A program made the position numbers and the translations under genes. From contig JABWDB010000009.1 of NCBI GenBank assembly GCA_019614645.1, positions 7,793,501-7,857,500 of the forward strand: 64,000 nt of DNA, written 5' to 3'. This document shows positions 11,201-22,560 of the stretch, in pieces (the first letter of the stretch is position 1; every line of letters begins with the position of its first letter). This DNA is from Stratiolaelaps scimitus (lineage: Eukaryota; Arthropoda; Arachnida; Mesostigmata; Laelapidae). The notes under the pieces are model-generated. The model was not told the origin of the DNA. It ran no database searches and was given only the letters and a program-made list of their open reading frames with translations.

Positions 11201-12240
11201 GGCCCGACAGGCAGACTCTGAGAGGCACAATGAGTATACACCACTTAGGTGAGCTAAAGTCTCCCTCTGTCCTGTGGTGGTTGTCTGTAAGAAAGTGCAA
11301 GATCACGGTTGTCCTGTCAATTGCTGCCAGTGTTCGTCTGGCCTCTGTTAATTCTATTTACCACATACCTTGTGTTATATGTGGGCACAAACTTTTTATA
11401 CATGCTAAAAATGTGTTCGAACAAAGATGCGGAAGTGTGCGCGTTTTGTAGAAAACAAATTGCCTCTGGGTTATTGCACGGCTAATTGGTCACAGCGTAA
11501 TTCATAATAATTAGAGCGTTAATACCTATATGCTGTATGCCTGCGCCGTTCAGGATTATACCTGAACAAGTTGTCGCGATGTCATAGTTCGTGTTAGGAA
11601 AAAACAACTGATATTATAGTTTACCCCCCAATTGAAACAAAACCTGAAATATATCCGTACGGAAGAAGAACGCCTCGTTGAAGACAAACGGGCCAGCTGT
11701 TGCGAGGAAGCTGTCTCCAAGAGGATACCTAGCAACTATTTTTATTAGTCTTTTCATTGGCTCTCCCAAGATGCCATTTTTTCCACTATGTGCACTCCCA
11801 TGCCTTGGGATGCGTTAGGAGCAAGGTGTAATTAGATAAGTTTCATTTCGTGAAGCCTGCGCGGCGAAGTGATCTTATGACAAACGTTGGGAGGCCCACT
11901 GATCAGCTGTGAAGACACACTGATGATTGAACCAGAGGTGATTCGCTGGCCGCCCACGGCAAATGGGAATATTACGCGGAAATTCCAGGCTTTCGATAGC
12001 GGTACAAAAATTCGAGAGGCCTGCTCGGTTTCTCACTGGACACGAAATTGCCGAAAGTGCCTACATAGCAGACGAAAGCTCTTAATTCTTTACTGAAGCA
12101 TACAATAGAAGAGCTTTTCCAACTAGCGTGCTGATAGCGACTCCCTTTGTGCTTGCTCTGTGATACCTATAAATCATGCTTGATGGTTGAAGGAGGGCGG
12201 TAAGACGGACTTGCTTCATAAGACCGACCCCTTTAAAGGG
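8215..12240. other. non-coding, no gene recognised
   Basis: Mixed AT-leaning sequence. The most protein-like frame, 8630-9016 on the minus strand (ATG, about 128 codons), contains a duplicated segment that mirrors the 37-bp DNA repeat below. It has no recognisable domain and no supporting splice signals. Nothing else stands out. Confidence 0.5.
8690..8750. repeat. 37-bp tandem duplication
   Basis: The 24-bp core beginning AACACATTTGTATAATAATC occurs at 8690-8713 and again at 8727-8750. The unit is 37 bp and about 1.65 copies are present. Confidence 0.95.
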
Positions 12241-12245
12241 AAATA

Positions 12246-12325
12246 TGCCACTGCGGGGATCGAACCCACTAATTAAGTACGACGAGTTGCAAAACTCGCA
12301 ATGCTATTTTATCAAATACTCTGTC
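12246..12325 (-). pseudogene. tRNA-like remnant (T-arm with B box), degenerate
   Basis: On the minus strand, GTGGGTTCGATCCCCGC forms a perfect T-arm: five base pairs and a seven-base TTCGATC loop. It matches the internal B-box promoter of RNA polymerase III. It is followed by AGTGGCA as a possible 3' acceptor strand. Upstream, CGAGTTTTGCAACTCG resembles an anticodon arm but has a six- or four-base loop. The variable region is too long, no good A box is seen, and the 5' acceptor strand TGCCACT is absent. It is best read as a tRNA-derived pseudogene or SINE head, not a working tRNA. Confidence 0.3.
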
Positions 12326-13627
12326 CCACTCTTGTCATACAGTTGGTGGAAAGCTGTGCATTGATGTTTTGTGAATGGTGTGCCATTGGCATTTCGCAAA
12401 CGACGCAGGGTGTTGGTCACTTTAGTAATAAACTACATGAACGGGATTTCTGGATCAAGAACCTGTATTATGCATGGGTCGTATTTATTTTAATTCTAAT
12501 TGACTCATTGTACTAATCGAGGCAGAGTACATCCTCCGACGACAGGTCGAAGATAAGACTCCCAAAGATCGAACGGAACGCTCTAAAGATGTGCACATTG
12601 GTACAGAAATGCCAAGGTCACGAAGTCCCGAGGCTTCCTTTCTCTCAGCCCAGCTTGCTGGCTGCATAAGAACGTGTGTTGTCGATAAACCTTCTGCATC
12701 AATAAAGGATAGGCGATCGTCTTCCAAACGATGGAAAAGATCTTCCAGACGGTCGTACGCGTTGCGGCAGTATACATGAAGTGGAGAAATGGAAGAAAGA
12801 TGACGAGCGGCAAACGCCCCGCTTAGCATCGTGCCTCTCCCGCCAAGAAAAAACCGTACGTTAACGGAAGCCGTCCTCCCCCCGATCGCCCCCGGCTGTC
12901 GTTGGCCACCGCCAGGTGAATATGTCAGCACCTCTGCGATCGGCGTAAAATGAGAAAACAATCCCAAGTCAGTCGGTGACAAAACGGAGCCTGGGGGAGG
13001 TTTACTGGGCATAAATAGGCTGATGATGTGTGAATGGATAGGAGAACAGCGAGGAGCAGGTGCAAGAGTCATCAAGTGCTAAGCCCCCGGTCCCCGCCTT
13101 CGCATCTCCTCAGTGGTCGTCAGCGATGCGCCCGCTGTACTTGAGCTGAGCCCAAGGTTCTTTCCCGGTCTAACCCGGTCTAGCCGAGCCTCACAGCTCA
13201 AAGTGAGACTAATATCGTTCAAGGGCCCTTAACACCGCCGAGAGGTAGGCTATGGGAAGGAGAGGCGTGCCGAAGCAAACGAACGACTGCTGGCTTTATT
13301 GGGAAGCCATTATAAGCGCTGACAAATGGCGGGATTGCATTCCCCTCTTGTCGGCAGGCCATGGAGCCAGCGATTAGCCCTACCTTAGGCATCGCGTCCC
13401 TTTACTCGGCGGAGCGGACTGCGGCCCCGAGCAGGGGCCAATCCGATTCAACAGAGCTGCTCGGTGCCGTTCGCTTCTCACTTCTTCACACACACACACC
13501 GGGAACACGGGGGGACTTCCTCATCCAGCCCCGCCTACGCCCTGATCTCCTGCTCCCCGAAATGATTACTTAACTCCAGCAAAGAGTAACGAGGTACATT
13601 TCGAATCGGATAACCTTCGCCGCGACT

Positions 13628-13675
13628 TCCTGCCGTTGTCATGACTCGGCACCTCGAGTCATGACAACGGCAGGA
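13628..13675. repeat. perfect 21-bp inverted repeat with 6-nt loop
   Basis: The left arm, 13628-13648, begins TCCTGCCGTTGTC. The right arm, 13655-13675, is its exact reverse complement. The spacer is GCACCT. Pairing stops abruptly outside the arms. It could extrude as a cruciform, or fold as an RNA hairpin from either strand. Confidence 0.95.
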
Positions 13676-14658
13676 CTTTCGCCCTCTCCTACTCTGCTTC
13701 AAACCCCTATCTACCTGTGCATGTCGATGAATCGTCAGCCGCCTTGGGCTCATCCATCGAGCACTTCCTCACTCGATAACTGCCCCTGCTTTCCCGTAGA
13801 ACACTATGGAATGAAAAGGAATACCTCTGTTATCTGTTCGGCCACCTCGAGACTAGAGATCACGATTTGTAGCCGACGGCCATCTCTTCAGAGAGTCTCC
13901 TCCTCCTCCAGTGAATCGATATGTGAGTTGTACGCGTACGATGGACTGCGCTGGACTAGAAGCTCGGCGGAACGGAACACTCTTCCGACCATGTAGAAAT
14001 TATTGCTTACTCAATCGCTGCGACCGAACGACAAGGGAGGCAATAGCAGCAGCCGTTCCGGTCCTACGCAAAAGACGCCTCTCCATAAATGGGCTCCCGT
14101 TGGCCTATTACTGCCATGATGGTCGCTTGACTACCTCCGGTTCGCTGACCGAAAGCAGGGTAGTCGACAACCGGTAGCCGCATAACCCTCATGCTAACGA
14201 CTAAACACTACCGGTCTCGACACGCTAGGCGAACTACTGCCGTGCTTATTTACTAACTATATGTAGCCACCCACATCCACATCTGCTACAATTGCAGCGG
14301 TTTGTACAGCTGCTGACTACTGTTCCGCTACTACCGCTAAAGTGAGTGCAATATCGCTTAGATGGTGTAGGAACGTAGGTTGGACGATGGGCGGAGGTGA
14401 CCAACCACCTGCCCGAGTGCAACCACTGCTTTCAATTGGTGCAGTACGTCTTCTCTATTCTGCTCTGCTGCAGACCCCCACTGCGACTTGTTTGCTTGCC
14501 GAAGCTTTTCTTGGCTTACATACGTTGCGTTACGAACACTACGGGCTTCTAGGCCATACCATGCTTATTCCTGGTCGTGGTGCCGTTGACGGTTCATTTA
14601 CTGACCGAAAGCTCCATGCATCCTCATGACGGGTCGCAGCCTCGGGCCACCTGTTTAC

Positions 14659-14992
14659 TTTCCAAGTCGTATGCAGGTAACCCTTTAAGTAACTGTTTGA
14701 CTCGTTATCTAAGCAGTAATTCAAGTTGCTATTTAGCTAGCTGGTGATCGAAACTACTCTCCGAGCTGCTGTCCAAATTGGTATTTAAACTATTTCAGAT
14801 CTTATTACGAGTAAATTTAAGGTTCTACTGAAGCTTCTACTGAAGTCATCATTCAAATCATTATCCAAGTTGCTATTCAATTGCCATCTCATCACGCCTC
14901 TCACTGAACCTTATCCATATTTAAACTGCTATGAGAGGGTTTTGAAGTCTCTGTCCAAAGTGCTTTTCAAGCCTCTATTCAATATATGCCCA
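14659..14992. repeat. degenerate 12-bp minisatellite
   Basis: Successive 12-bp units align with a loose consensus like CTATTCAAGTTG. Examples are CTACTGAAGCTT, CTACTGAAGTCA, TCATTCAAATCA, TTATCCAAGTTG, CTATTCAATTGC and, after an interruption, GTTTTGAAGTCT, CTGTCCAAAGTG, CTTTTCAAGCCT, CTATTCAATATA. No long ORF follows the repeat, so it is not obviously coding. Confidence 0.75.
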
Positions 14993-16600
14993 TATTAATT
15001 TGCACAGTGTAAATGGGCCCATAAGGAAATGATCGACAGCCGGATTTGCATACGTGTGAACTATACAACCCATCGTACACTAGCAAAACGGATAAACGCG
15101 TAGCGTAACGATCAATCGCACTAGAGTCAGGATGACGCCTATGGAACTATTATTGTAAGAAATATTGTTTCATTATTATTTTCGAATTTGGGTCTCCTGT
15201 AAGTGGATTTATACTATTGCTGATTACGTTTAAAATTGTGTGACATGGGCATGTGTGTTCTCGTCCCAGCTGAGTTACTAAATTCCTCGTATAAGTAAAA
15301 TCTACATTACTAGACTGCCAGAGGTGCTCGTAAGTGCGAATATTTCTGGTTCGACTACCGAAGCATGCCGATCCTGCATATGAAGTGCCTCCGTGTGGAA
15401 TGGTCCATGTTAATCAGACTTAGGTCCCTTCCACAGTTCATATATATTATTTAAGTAATGTATGGGCGTCGCTGTGTATCTGATCTACTTTGAACTTGGT
15501 TGCTTTTCAGAACTTCCGCAGTGATCGCTTCCATGCGCATCATATTTTTTTCGCTGAGTGAGTTGAAGAAGATCACAATGTGGTGCATTGTTGTCTTTGT
15601 GAATTGATGTTCGTCCAGTGACGCATTATTGTTTGTACGATAGTTTGAGATATGTTTAGCGATAAGAGCGGTTGGGCCAGTTCAATGTGTGACGACAAGC
15701 GATATTCTTTCGTTCAAACATCTGTGGTATCAATGACAACTATATTGACATGGCATATCGAAATCTATCTTAATTCTTTGCTCTGAGGTAATGAGGAAGA
15801 GCGTGGTGTGGATAAGATCGCGTCGAGCCGTCTTTATTCGACAACACAGGGCATAATACCACCGAATTAACCCATTTATTAATTAAGTAATAAATGAAGT
15901 GGTTTTTGTTAGGTGAGGTGAAGTGATTTAGATTCAAACTTGTGATTCTACTTTAATCATGGCGATTTCTAATGCCGTAATCTTAATATAATATATTTGA
16001 CAAGAGTGTGACGTGTCCATTTATTTGGCTTTCATGTGCTCCAGTGTGTGGGAGCTCGCGCCTGCCAACTAGATTCGGTCTCTGCTGTGTTGAGATAGAA
16101 ACGTAAGCTAGTTGAGATCGTTCAGGCGACTCGATATCGGTTCAGAGATCAATAGCTCATATTTGGTCCGGTTTGAATAGACTGGCTTCGCGTAGCATGT
16201 AGCTCTTTTGCATAGCTTATCCGGACTATCCAAACCTGACGAATTCCCGTTGTACATTTGGCTGCCAAAGTGGAGTTTATGATTCTTGCGTGAATTCGTA
16301 AACTGTTCACCCTTTACATTATTGCTTACTTCGAGTTGGACTTCAATGACTTTTGAACGCTACAAACTCTGGGTGCAACATTCGTTGCTCTACGAAGTTG
16401 CATTTGTGCAATTCATTTCTTTTGCGGGAACACGAGCGTAAATTATATGCTTAATATAGTCAAACCCCTTCGGTAATAAATTTTCTCTCCACACTTCTTC
16501 AAACAAGTGGCATCATCCACTTAAGCCAGCACGCACATCCACGTAGCTACGTGATATGGCAGTGCGTATATTACATGTTCTCAGTGAACCGACCGTGCCT
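14993..16600. other. non-coding, nothing recognised
   Basis: AT-leaning sequence without open frames of note and without strong repeats. Confidence 0.6.
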
Positions 16601-19600
16601 AGGATTTGCGTCTTCGGCCTTCAGGTGCGTGGTTGCAAAATAAGGCACACACACACTATGAACAGCAATATGATGCTGGCAAAAACGCTTGCCTAGCGCC
16701 TCCCTATTTATTTGTAAGTGTTACAGATATAGGACTCTTAGGTATTGGGGGCTGGGGGTCACACTCTCTTGGAGGTGTAGACTCAGCTTCAAGGGAACTC
16801 CGAACCTGTCGGTCGGAGCCCCCACCCGGGGCCCCTCGGGACTGGACTCGACTGATAACCGCCTGCAATGGGCGGTGATGCCAAACCTTGCGACCTCTCG
16901 ACGGCCTCTCGACCTACCAACTACTGAGCCACCCGTTTTCCGGCTGCGGGGCCGAACGGAACAGACCCAAAGAACTCAGCTGCTTGGTCCACCGTTTGCG
17001 GACCCCTTGACGTCCCGGCCCCCATATCCTGCCTGCCTGGCTGCCTGCTGGCGTTGCTTTGCTGCTTTAGCCAGTGGCAGAGGCGGGTGGTACAGATCTG
17101 CTAAAGAATCATCACGGCCCCCGTGGGAGCATGATAGCAGACCGACGAGCGCTAGGCAAATAGCTGTCTGCAAGCTGTCCAGCTTAACTAGCGCCGAAGC
17201 ACCCATGCGAACTACCGCTATTCGTTTGCCAGTATTGGAATGGCGTTACCGTGTGGCCGCCATTTTAGCCGGGGGGCGGGTATACGCAGCAGAGCTACAG
17301 ATTGCGACGGATTCAGACTACTTCGCCGTCTAACCAAGCGAACTGCGCTAGACGGGTGTGGTGGTCAGTTTAGACGACTCTATGTCGTGGGTAGTTCGCC
17401 GATGGATGGCCTGCCACTGATCGGTAAGCTAACAATAAAGCCAGCATACACGTCGTACGGATATAGTCGCGGTCTAGTTGGACGCCAGAAAAGGAAGGCA
17501 CGAGGCCACACTAAAGTAAGAAGAAATGCAGCCCGGTGGTGAGCAACTCCATGCACATAGACTCGTGTACTGGTTGCTATACAGTTGCAACTCGGAGCAC
17601 ATAGCTCTCTCCCTCTCTCTCTCTCTCCGCTATACTCGTCGCATCCAATAGAAGCGGCGGCGGCGGCATCGGCATCGCTGCCTATGTGTGTAGCGACGGA
17701 CCGGTGTACCCGTAGCCAACTCTGTTCAAGGCAACTGATCGTTGAGCACCAGTTGCAACTGGTCGGGCCTGCGGAGGGTCCACCACGCTGTTAGCGCTCC
17801 CCTCTCTCTCTCTCTCTCTCTCCCTTCGACACTCGGCCATCAGGTGTATGAGCGTCTGTTTGTCGTCGGTGAGCGATTGTGTGTACCCTGTATAATGTGC
17901 TGGATACGAGAGAGGAAAACTGCACCTTACCTGCACCGGGCTGCGTTGGGAAAACGTTAGGAACGCAGCGAAGCGGTAGTCCAGGCGGAGTGGGTGCTAG
18001 AGTCGAATCGTCGGGGAACAGGAGGCTGTGGCTAGGCTCTCCTGTAGTGCCGGTAGTGGACCAATGGGGTGGTTGTGATAGTTTCGTGGAGATCGTGTGT
18101 GGGACACGGCACCACCGCACGATGAGGCGGGCAGGGCCAACAGCACTAGTGCCAACCGAGGTGCCGCCGTTGCGTTTCAGCCCGGCCTCACTGATGACGC
18201 CCACTTTAGAAGTTGCTGCAGATGGCACGGATATTTGCGGCCGTCGGCTAGACTAGCTTAGCAGCTTCGGCAGCTAGGCAGCCATGGCAGAGTACCTGTT
18301 CGGTCGACGAAAGCGCCAAGCTGGGCTTTTGCCTTGCCCTGGATCGGCTTTCCTGCCTGCCGTTGTGCCCATGAGCGTGTGCTGGCCCTGTTGGGATTGG
18401 GCCAACGGCCTGTTCGAAGCAAGCCAGTTAGGTGGTTAGACGATGGCGGTCGGCGAGTTGCCGGAGCAGTAGTTGTAGCAGCAGCGGCCGCAATGCCGCG
18501 CTCGTCAACAAAAATATAGCTGCTGCCTCTCGAGGAGACCGCTGCTACCATCGACGACGCCTCCGCGTGAACACCCGCTAGCACGGCTTGCCTGCCTGCC
18601 TGCCTGCTTCCTTCCTCGGGCCGGGGCAGGCAACCAGCCTTCAATGTGGCAGAATCGGGCGGCAGTCTGTTTCTTCCTATATAGCCTGAAGCTTCCCGGA
18701 GTAGTCTCCTCATAGAGACGCACACACACACGCACACAAACATCAAGAGGGAGAGATACAGGGGGAGAGGATCCCCGCCGATCTTCGCACATTCGGGTGC
18801 TGGTACTGCTAGCGCCGTTGCAAACGAAGGTGCCGTTTTGGCCGTTGCTCTTGATGTGATGCGATTTATCAGGCTTAACCAGAATCAAGGAAGGACAAGC
18901 AGGCACATACCGGGCCGGCAGGCACGACGGCAGGCTTCACCTTTCTCTCTCTCGCTCTGTCCCGTTTACTTCGTCTCGCTACGTCTCTCACACGACAAAT
19001 CTTGGCAGACTACCTATCGTACTGTTTCTGCAACGGCGCAAGATTTGAACGGTGAATCAGAGAGCACCGCCACTTGCAGGTCGCCCCCATGCTGCGTCCC
19101 TCTCACCGTTATCGTATGACCTTGCAAGATCAGGCGGACAACCGATGGACGAGTAAGCGACGTGCGGGGGGGGGAGGCTGCGTAGGTCTTAACACACGTG
19201 CGCAATGATCGGGAAAGACAAAAGACAATCGCACTGGCTAAGCTCTGATCAGATAGATCATCCAGCTTTGTCATGGTACAGAGAGGACTCGAAGTTCTTG
19301 CCGACGACTACTACGTCGAATACAAAAAGCAAAGAAAACGTCTGTACTATTATAAGTGCTGGGCTTAACACTTACTGCACAGTAGGTTACATAAACGTTG
19401 CAAAGTCGTTTTCTATGCGGGTGCTATGCTGAAGTCGGGCTATTGTCTATACGCTAGAATCTGTCTCTCTCGCTCTCTCCGATGCCCCCAGACCGGCAAA
19501 TCAGTCACCCAGTGATAGTATATAGGATACACCTGGAGCGCGGCGAGAGTTCGTCCTTGTCGACGTCGTCATCGCCATCACTTGGTTTGTCATCAGCTGG

Positions 19601-21850
19601 CCCGATCCCGAGCGATAAGAGTGATAGCCTTTAAGAAAATCGAGAACATTGTCACTTCCACCCGTTTTTGCTGCCGAGTTTTGTGCGTGTGTGTGTGTGT
19701 GTTTGAGATATTCGCAATCTCCACCCTCGCGCCTTGCTGGCTGACGGTCGCAAGCTGATGGATAGAACTATACCATGAACCCCAAGATGGTTCGTACTTC
19801 GTTCTGTCAACACACGTCCTTCTTCTGATCACTGTCCGCTATCACTCTCCCCGAAAGTTCCGACAGGCAGCGAACTCTGTGGGCCACTCCCTTCAATCGG
19901 GACAGGGCCAGAACGAGCACTGTGCGTTCTCGAATGTCTCCCGTACAAAAACATACGAATAGAATAGTTTGGCTCGCATTTGACGCGCCTGCGAGGCGTA
20001 TCTATGTAACGGCGGGAGCAACGAGCCGGGTCGTCTTCTTCTGTAGTGAAACACATTTCTGTCATTTTCCTTCACCACGAAACCTCATGACAGACCAACT
20101 CGGCAATGTGTACCCCATAGCTACTTAAATACGTGCGCTCGTTCGTGCGTGCGTCACCGGACAGTGAAAAACAACGAGGCAAGCTTTCTTTTAGCTCCGC
20201 CGTCGATCCATTCGTGCGTGGCGAGGTCGGAAAGACGTCGTGGTGAGGTCTCCTCGATGAAGAAGAAGACGAAGAAAGCATGAACGTGGGCACTTTGTCG
20301 AATTCTAAATAAAAACACGATCAGCAGCAGACATCCTTAGACGTCGTCCGCGATGTGAGGTGCAGTGGCACGGGCTGCACTCAGTGGAGAATTCCTCTCC
20401 ATATCATCCAGCCATACGGTCTTCGTTCAGGTGGCTTTGCGTAGAGCTCTTTGCGTCAAAGCACGCAAAATCGTGGCCGTGCTGTTTGATTACCCGCTTC
20501 GGCAAACAGCCTGCTCTTGCCGAGCCCCCCCCACCCGTTAGCACACAGTGGCTAACGAATAGTTGACGCCACCAACTGCGCTGTGCTGCTTGTTTTTATT
20601 TCAGAGCGTCTGTATTTCACTCCCGACTGCGACGAAGTGCCCAGCTATGTTCCCCCTTCGCCTCTCCATCTTCCAATGCCTCCTATTTCTATATCGTATC
20701 CAATATTATTCCAACGGTTGGCTGGCTGCATCGGTTCTCGTTTGTCGAAGAGTCGAAGCGGCAGGCGGCAGCCATAAGGCAATACGTTGGCTGTAGAATG
20801 TAAGAGGAAAAAGCTACGAGTAGCAAGCAGTGCGCCGCAACCGACAGCGATGCAGGCTCAACACTACACTCGTGATTGTAGTCTTGTAAACTTGGATTTG
20901 GCAGCCGTAGCTTCCGTGGGCGTAGCTTCTAGGGCGTTTGGGCAGGTAGCCAGACCTCGGCCAGGCACAGCGACCACTGATGTGTCCGGGAAAGAAGCCG
21001 CCTCCAATGCTGCTGGTGCCGCCAGCGCTGCGTCTGCTTTACTCCCCATTGCCGCCGCCAGAGCCTGTGGTCGAAATCCTCAAGGAAATCTCCTCGCTTT
21101 TTAAAGTGCACACCACCCAACAGCGCGCAGTAGGCGAACGAGAGGCACATTTCTTTGGCCACGGTAAGGCCCGTGGCTGGTCCACGGGCCATCGTCGGCA
21201 TCCGAAAAACATAGGGCGATTCTTCCGTACTGACGTAGAGGCCAAAACAGGCCCCTGCGAGGGCAGCAAACAGTCGAAACCTAGACGAAAGCTAAGGAGA
21301 CCAACCAATTCCGAGGGATTCGGCCAGCGCCACCGTCAAGGGAATTGTACGACGGTGAGTTTGTGGGGGCATCAGAGGAGCTGGGGCTGACTGGCTGGTT
21401 GGCTGGCCCAACTACCACTCGGCAATCAGCGATTTTTGTCACCGCATCGCCGCCGCCGTCGTCCTGGTACCCGTCGTTATCGACGTCGAGCTGCTAGATA
21501 TCCGAACGGTTGTCTCCCTCCCGACCTACTGCCTGCATCTGGACAGTCTTCGTCCCGTACCGAGCCCAAGTAGTCTCTCTTACAGCTTGGCTACACTCCT
21601 ATAAGGGGGCCCACAAAGAGGGACAGCTCTACCGTGCGTGTCTGCCAGCCGAATAGCGGCGGGAAAAGCCTCATCCGGTGCAGCAGGGCTCTCTTCCGTT
21701 TCTAGCCGACACCCAAAAACCTGTATTCTCGTTACGTACGAACAGGGTCGGCCGGGGCCGTGTCGACGGAGACACGCTAGAAACTGCAGCTCCTGCCTAA
21801 AGTGTCCCCCCCCCTCCTAACTGAGGTCGCAGCTTCCACCCGAAGGGACA
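16601..21850. other. GC-richer non-coding block with CT microsatellites
   Basis: Composition rises here. Long open frames such as 16689-17333 (plus, 214 codons) appear but read as low-complexity Ser/Arg/Pro sequence without domains. Pyrimidine tracts at about 17605-17630 and 17800-17828 on the plus strand lie upstream of AG dinucleotides, for example CCATCAG near 17845. These could be splice acceptors of an untranslated exon, but nothing proves it. A CTGC repeat lies near 18588-18610. Confidence 0.4.
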
Positions 21851-22529
21851 CGTTTCGATGTCCGAGAGGCAGAGCATTACAGTAGGAAGAAACAGTAGTG
21901 GCCACGTTTAGCCTAACCTAAGTATGAGTGACCCTTGGTCAGGAGATATCTACGAGAGACTCCAGTGGCTGCACCTCTTGAGATCCTCCAGCCTGTAGTG
22001 ATATTTCAGATAGACAATGAGCATCCAGTATCTTTGAATTCTTTAGTAATATGACTGTGATATTAGGATTGTATTTTTCTTTATTACAGAAATTTGAATA
22101 CAAATTTGAATACGAGAAGTCACAGTTGACTGTGTATGATGGAGTGTTTGTGACTATTTTGTGTTAATAACACGTTTCCTTGTTTGCATGTGGTTCTTGG
22201 GGCTATATTTTTATTTGTAAATATTGCTCGAATAATATTAAGGCATCTTAATAGAAAGATCTAGAAAGATCCTTAGATTTGCCGACAATTAGGAAAATGC
22301 GTAAGCCGAGAAGCAGCAATTCGGCTCCGGTCCACGCTACTCTAACGACTCATAGTAATAGATTCATCATGGAAAGATGGCAAATAGAAGAAACAAACAT
22401 GATACTTTATTTGCATTCAATAGGACTCGCATAGTAAACCAAACTTCTTTCATAGAGATTGGGATGTCTCTGGCAGTGTCCGTGCGTTTAAAGAAAATGT
22501 CCTCCTCTCAAAAAAAAGTAAACCTAACT

Positions 22530-22560
22530 TAAAATTGCTGCATATTAAACAGCAATTTTT
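22530..22560. repeat. short inverted repeat
   Basis: AAAATTGCTG and CAGCAATTTT are ten-base arms around a short A/T-rich loop, inside an AT-rich stretch. Confidence 0.8.

Noticed and set aside
12485..13075. 196-codon open frame on the minus strand
   Set aside because: It is closed by stops at both ends, has no recognisable domain, and a Ser/Arg/Leu-rich make-up typical of chance frames. No splice or promoter evidence was seen.
16689..17333. 214-codon plus-strand frame
   Set aside because: Low-complexity Pro/Arg/Ser/Leu sequence in a GC-richer block, where stop codons are rarer; no domain.
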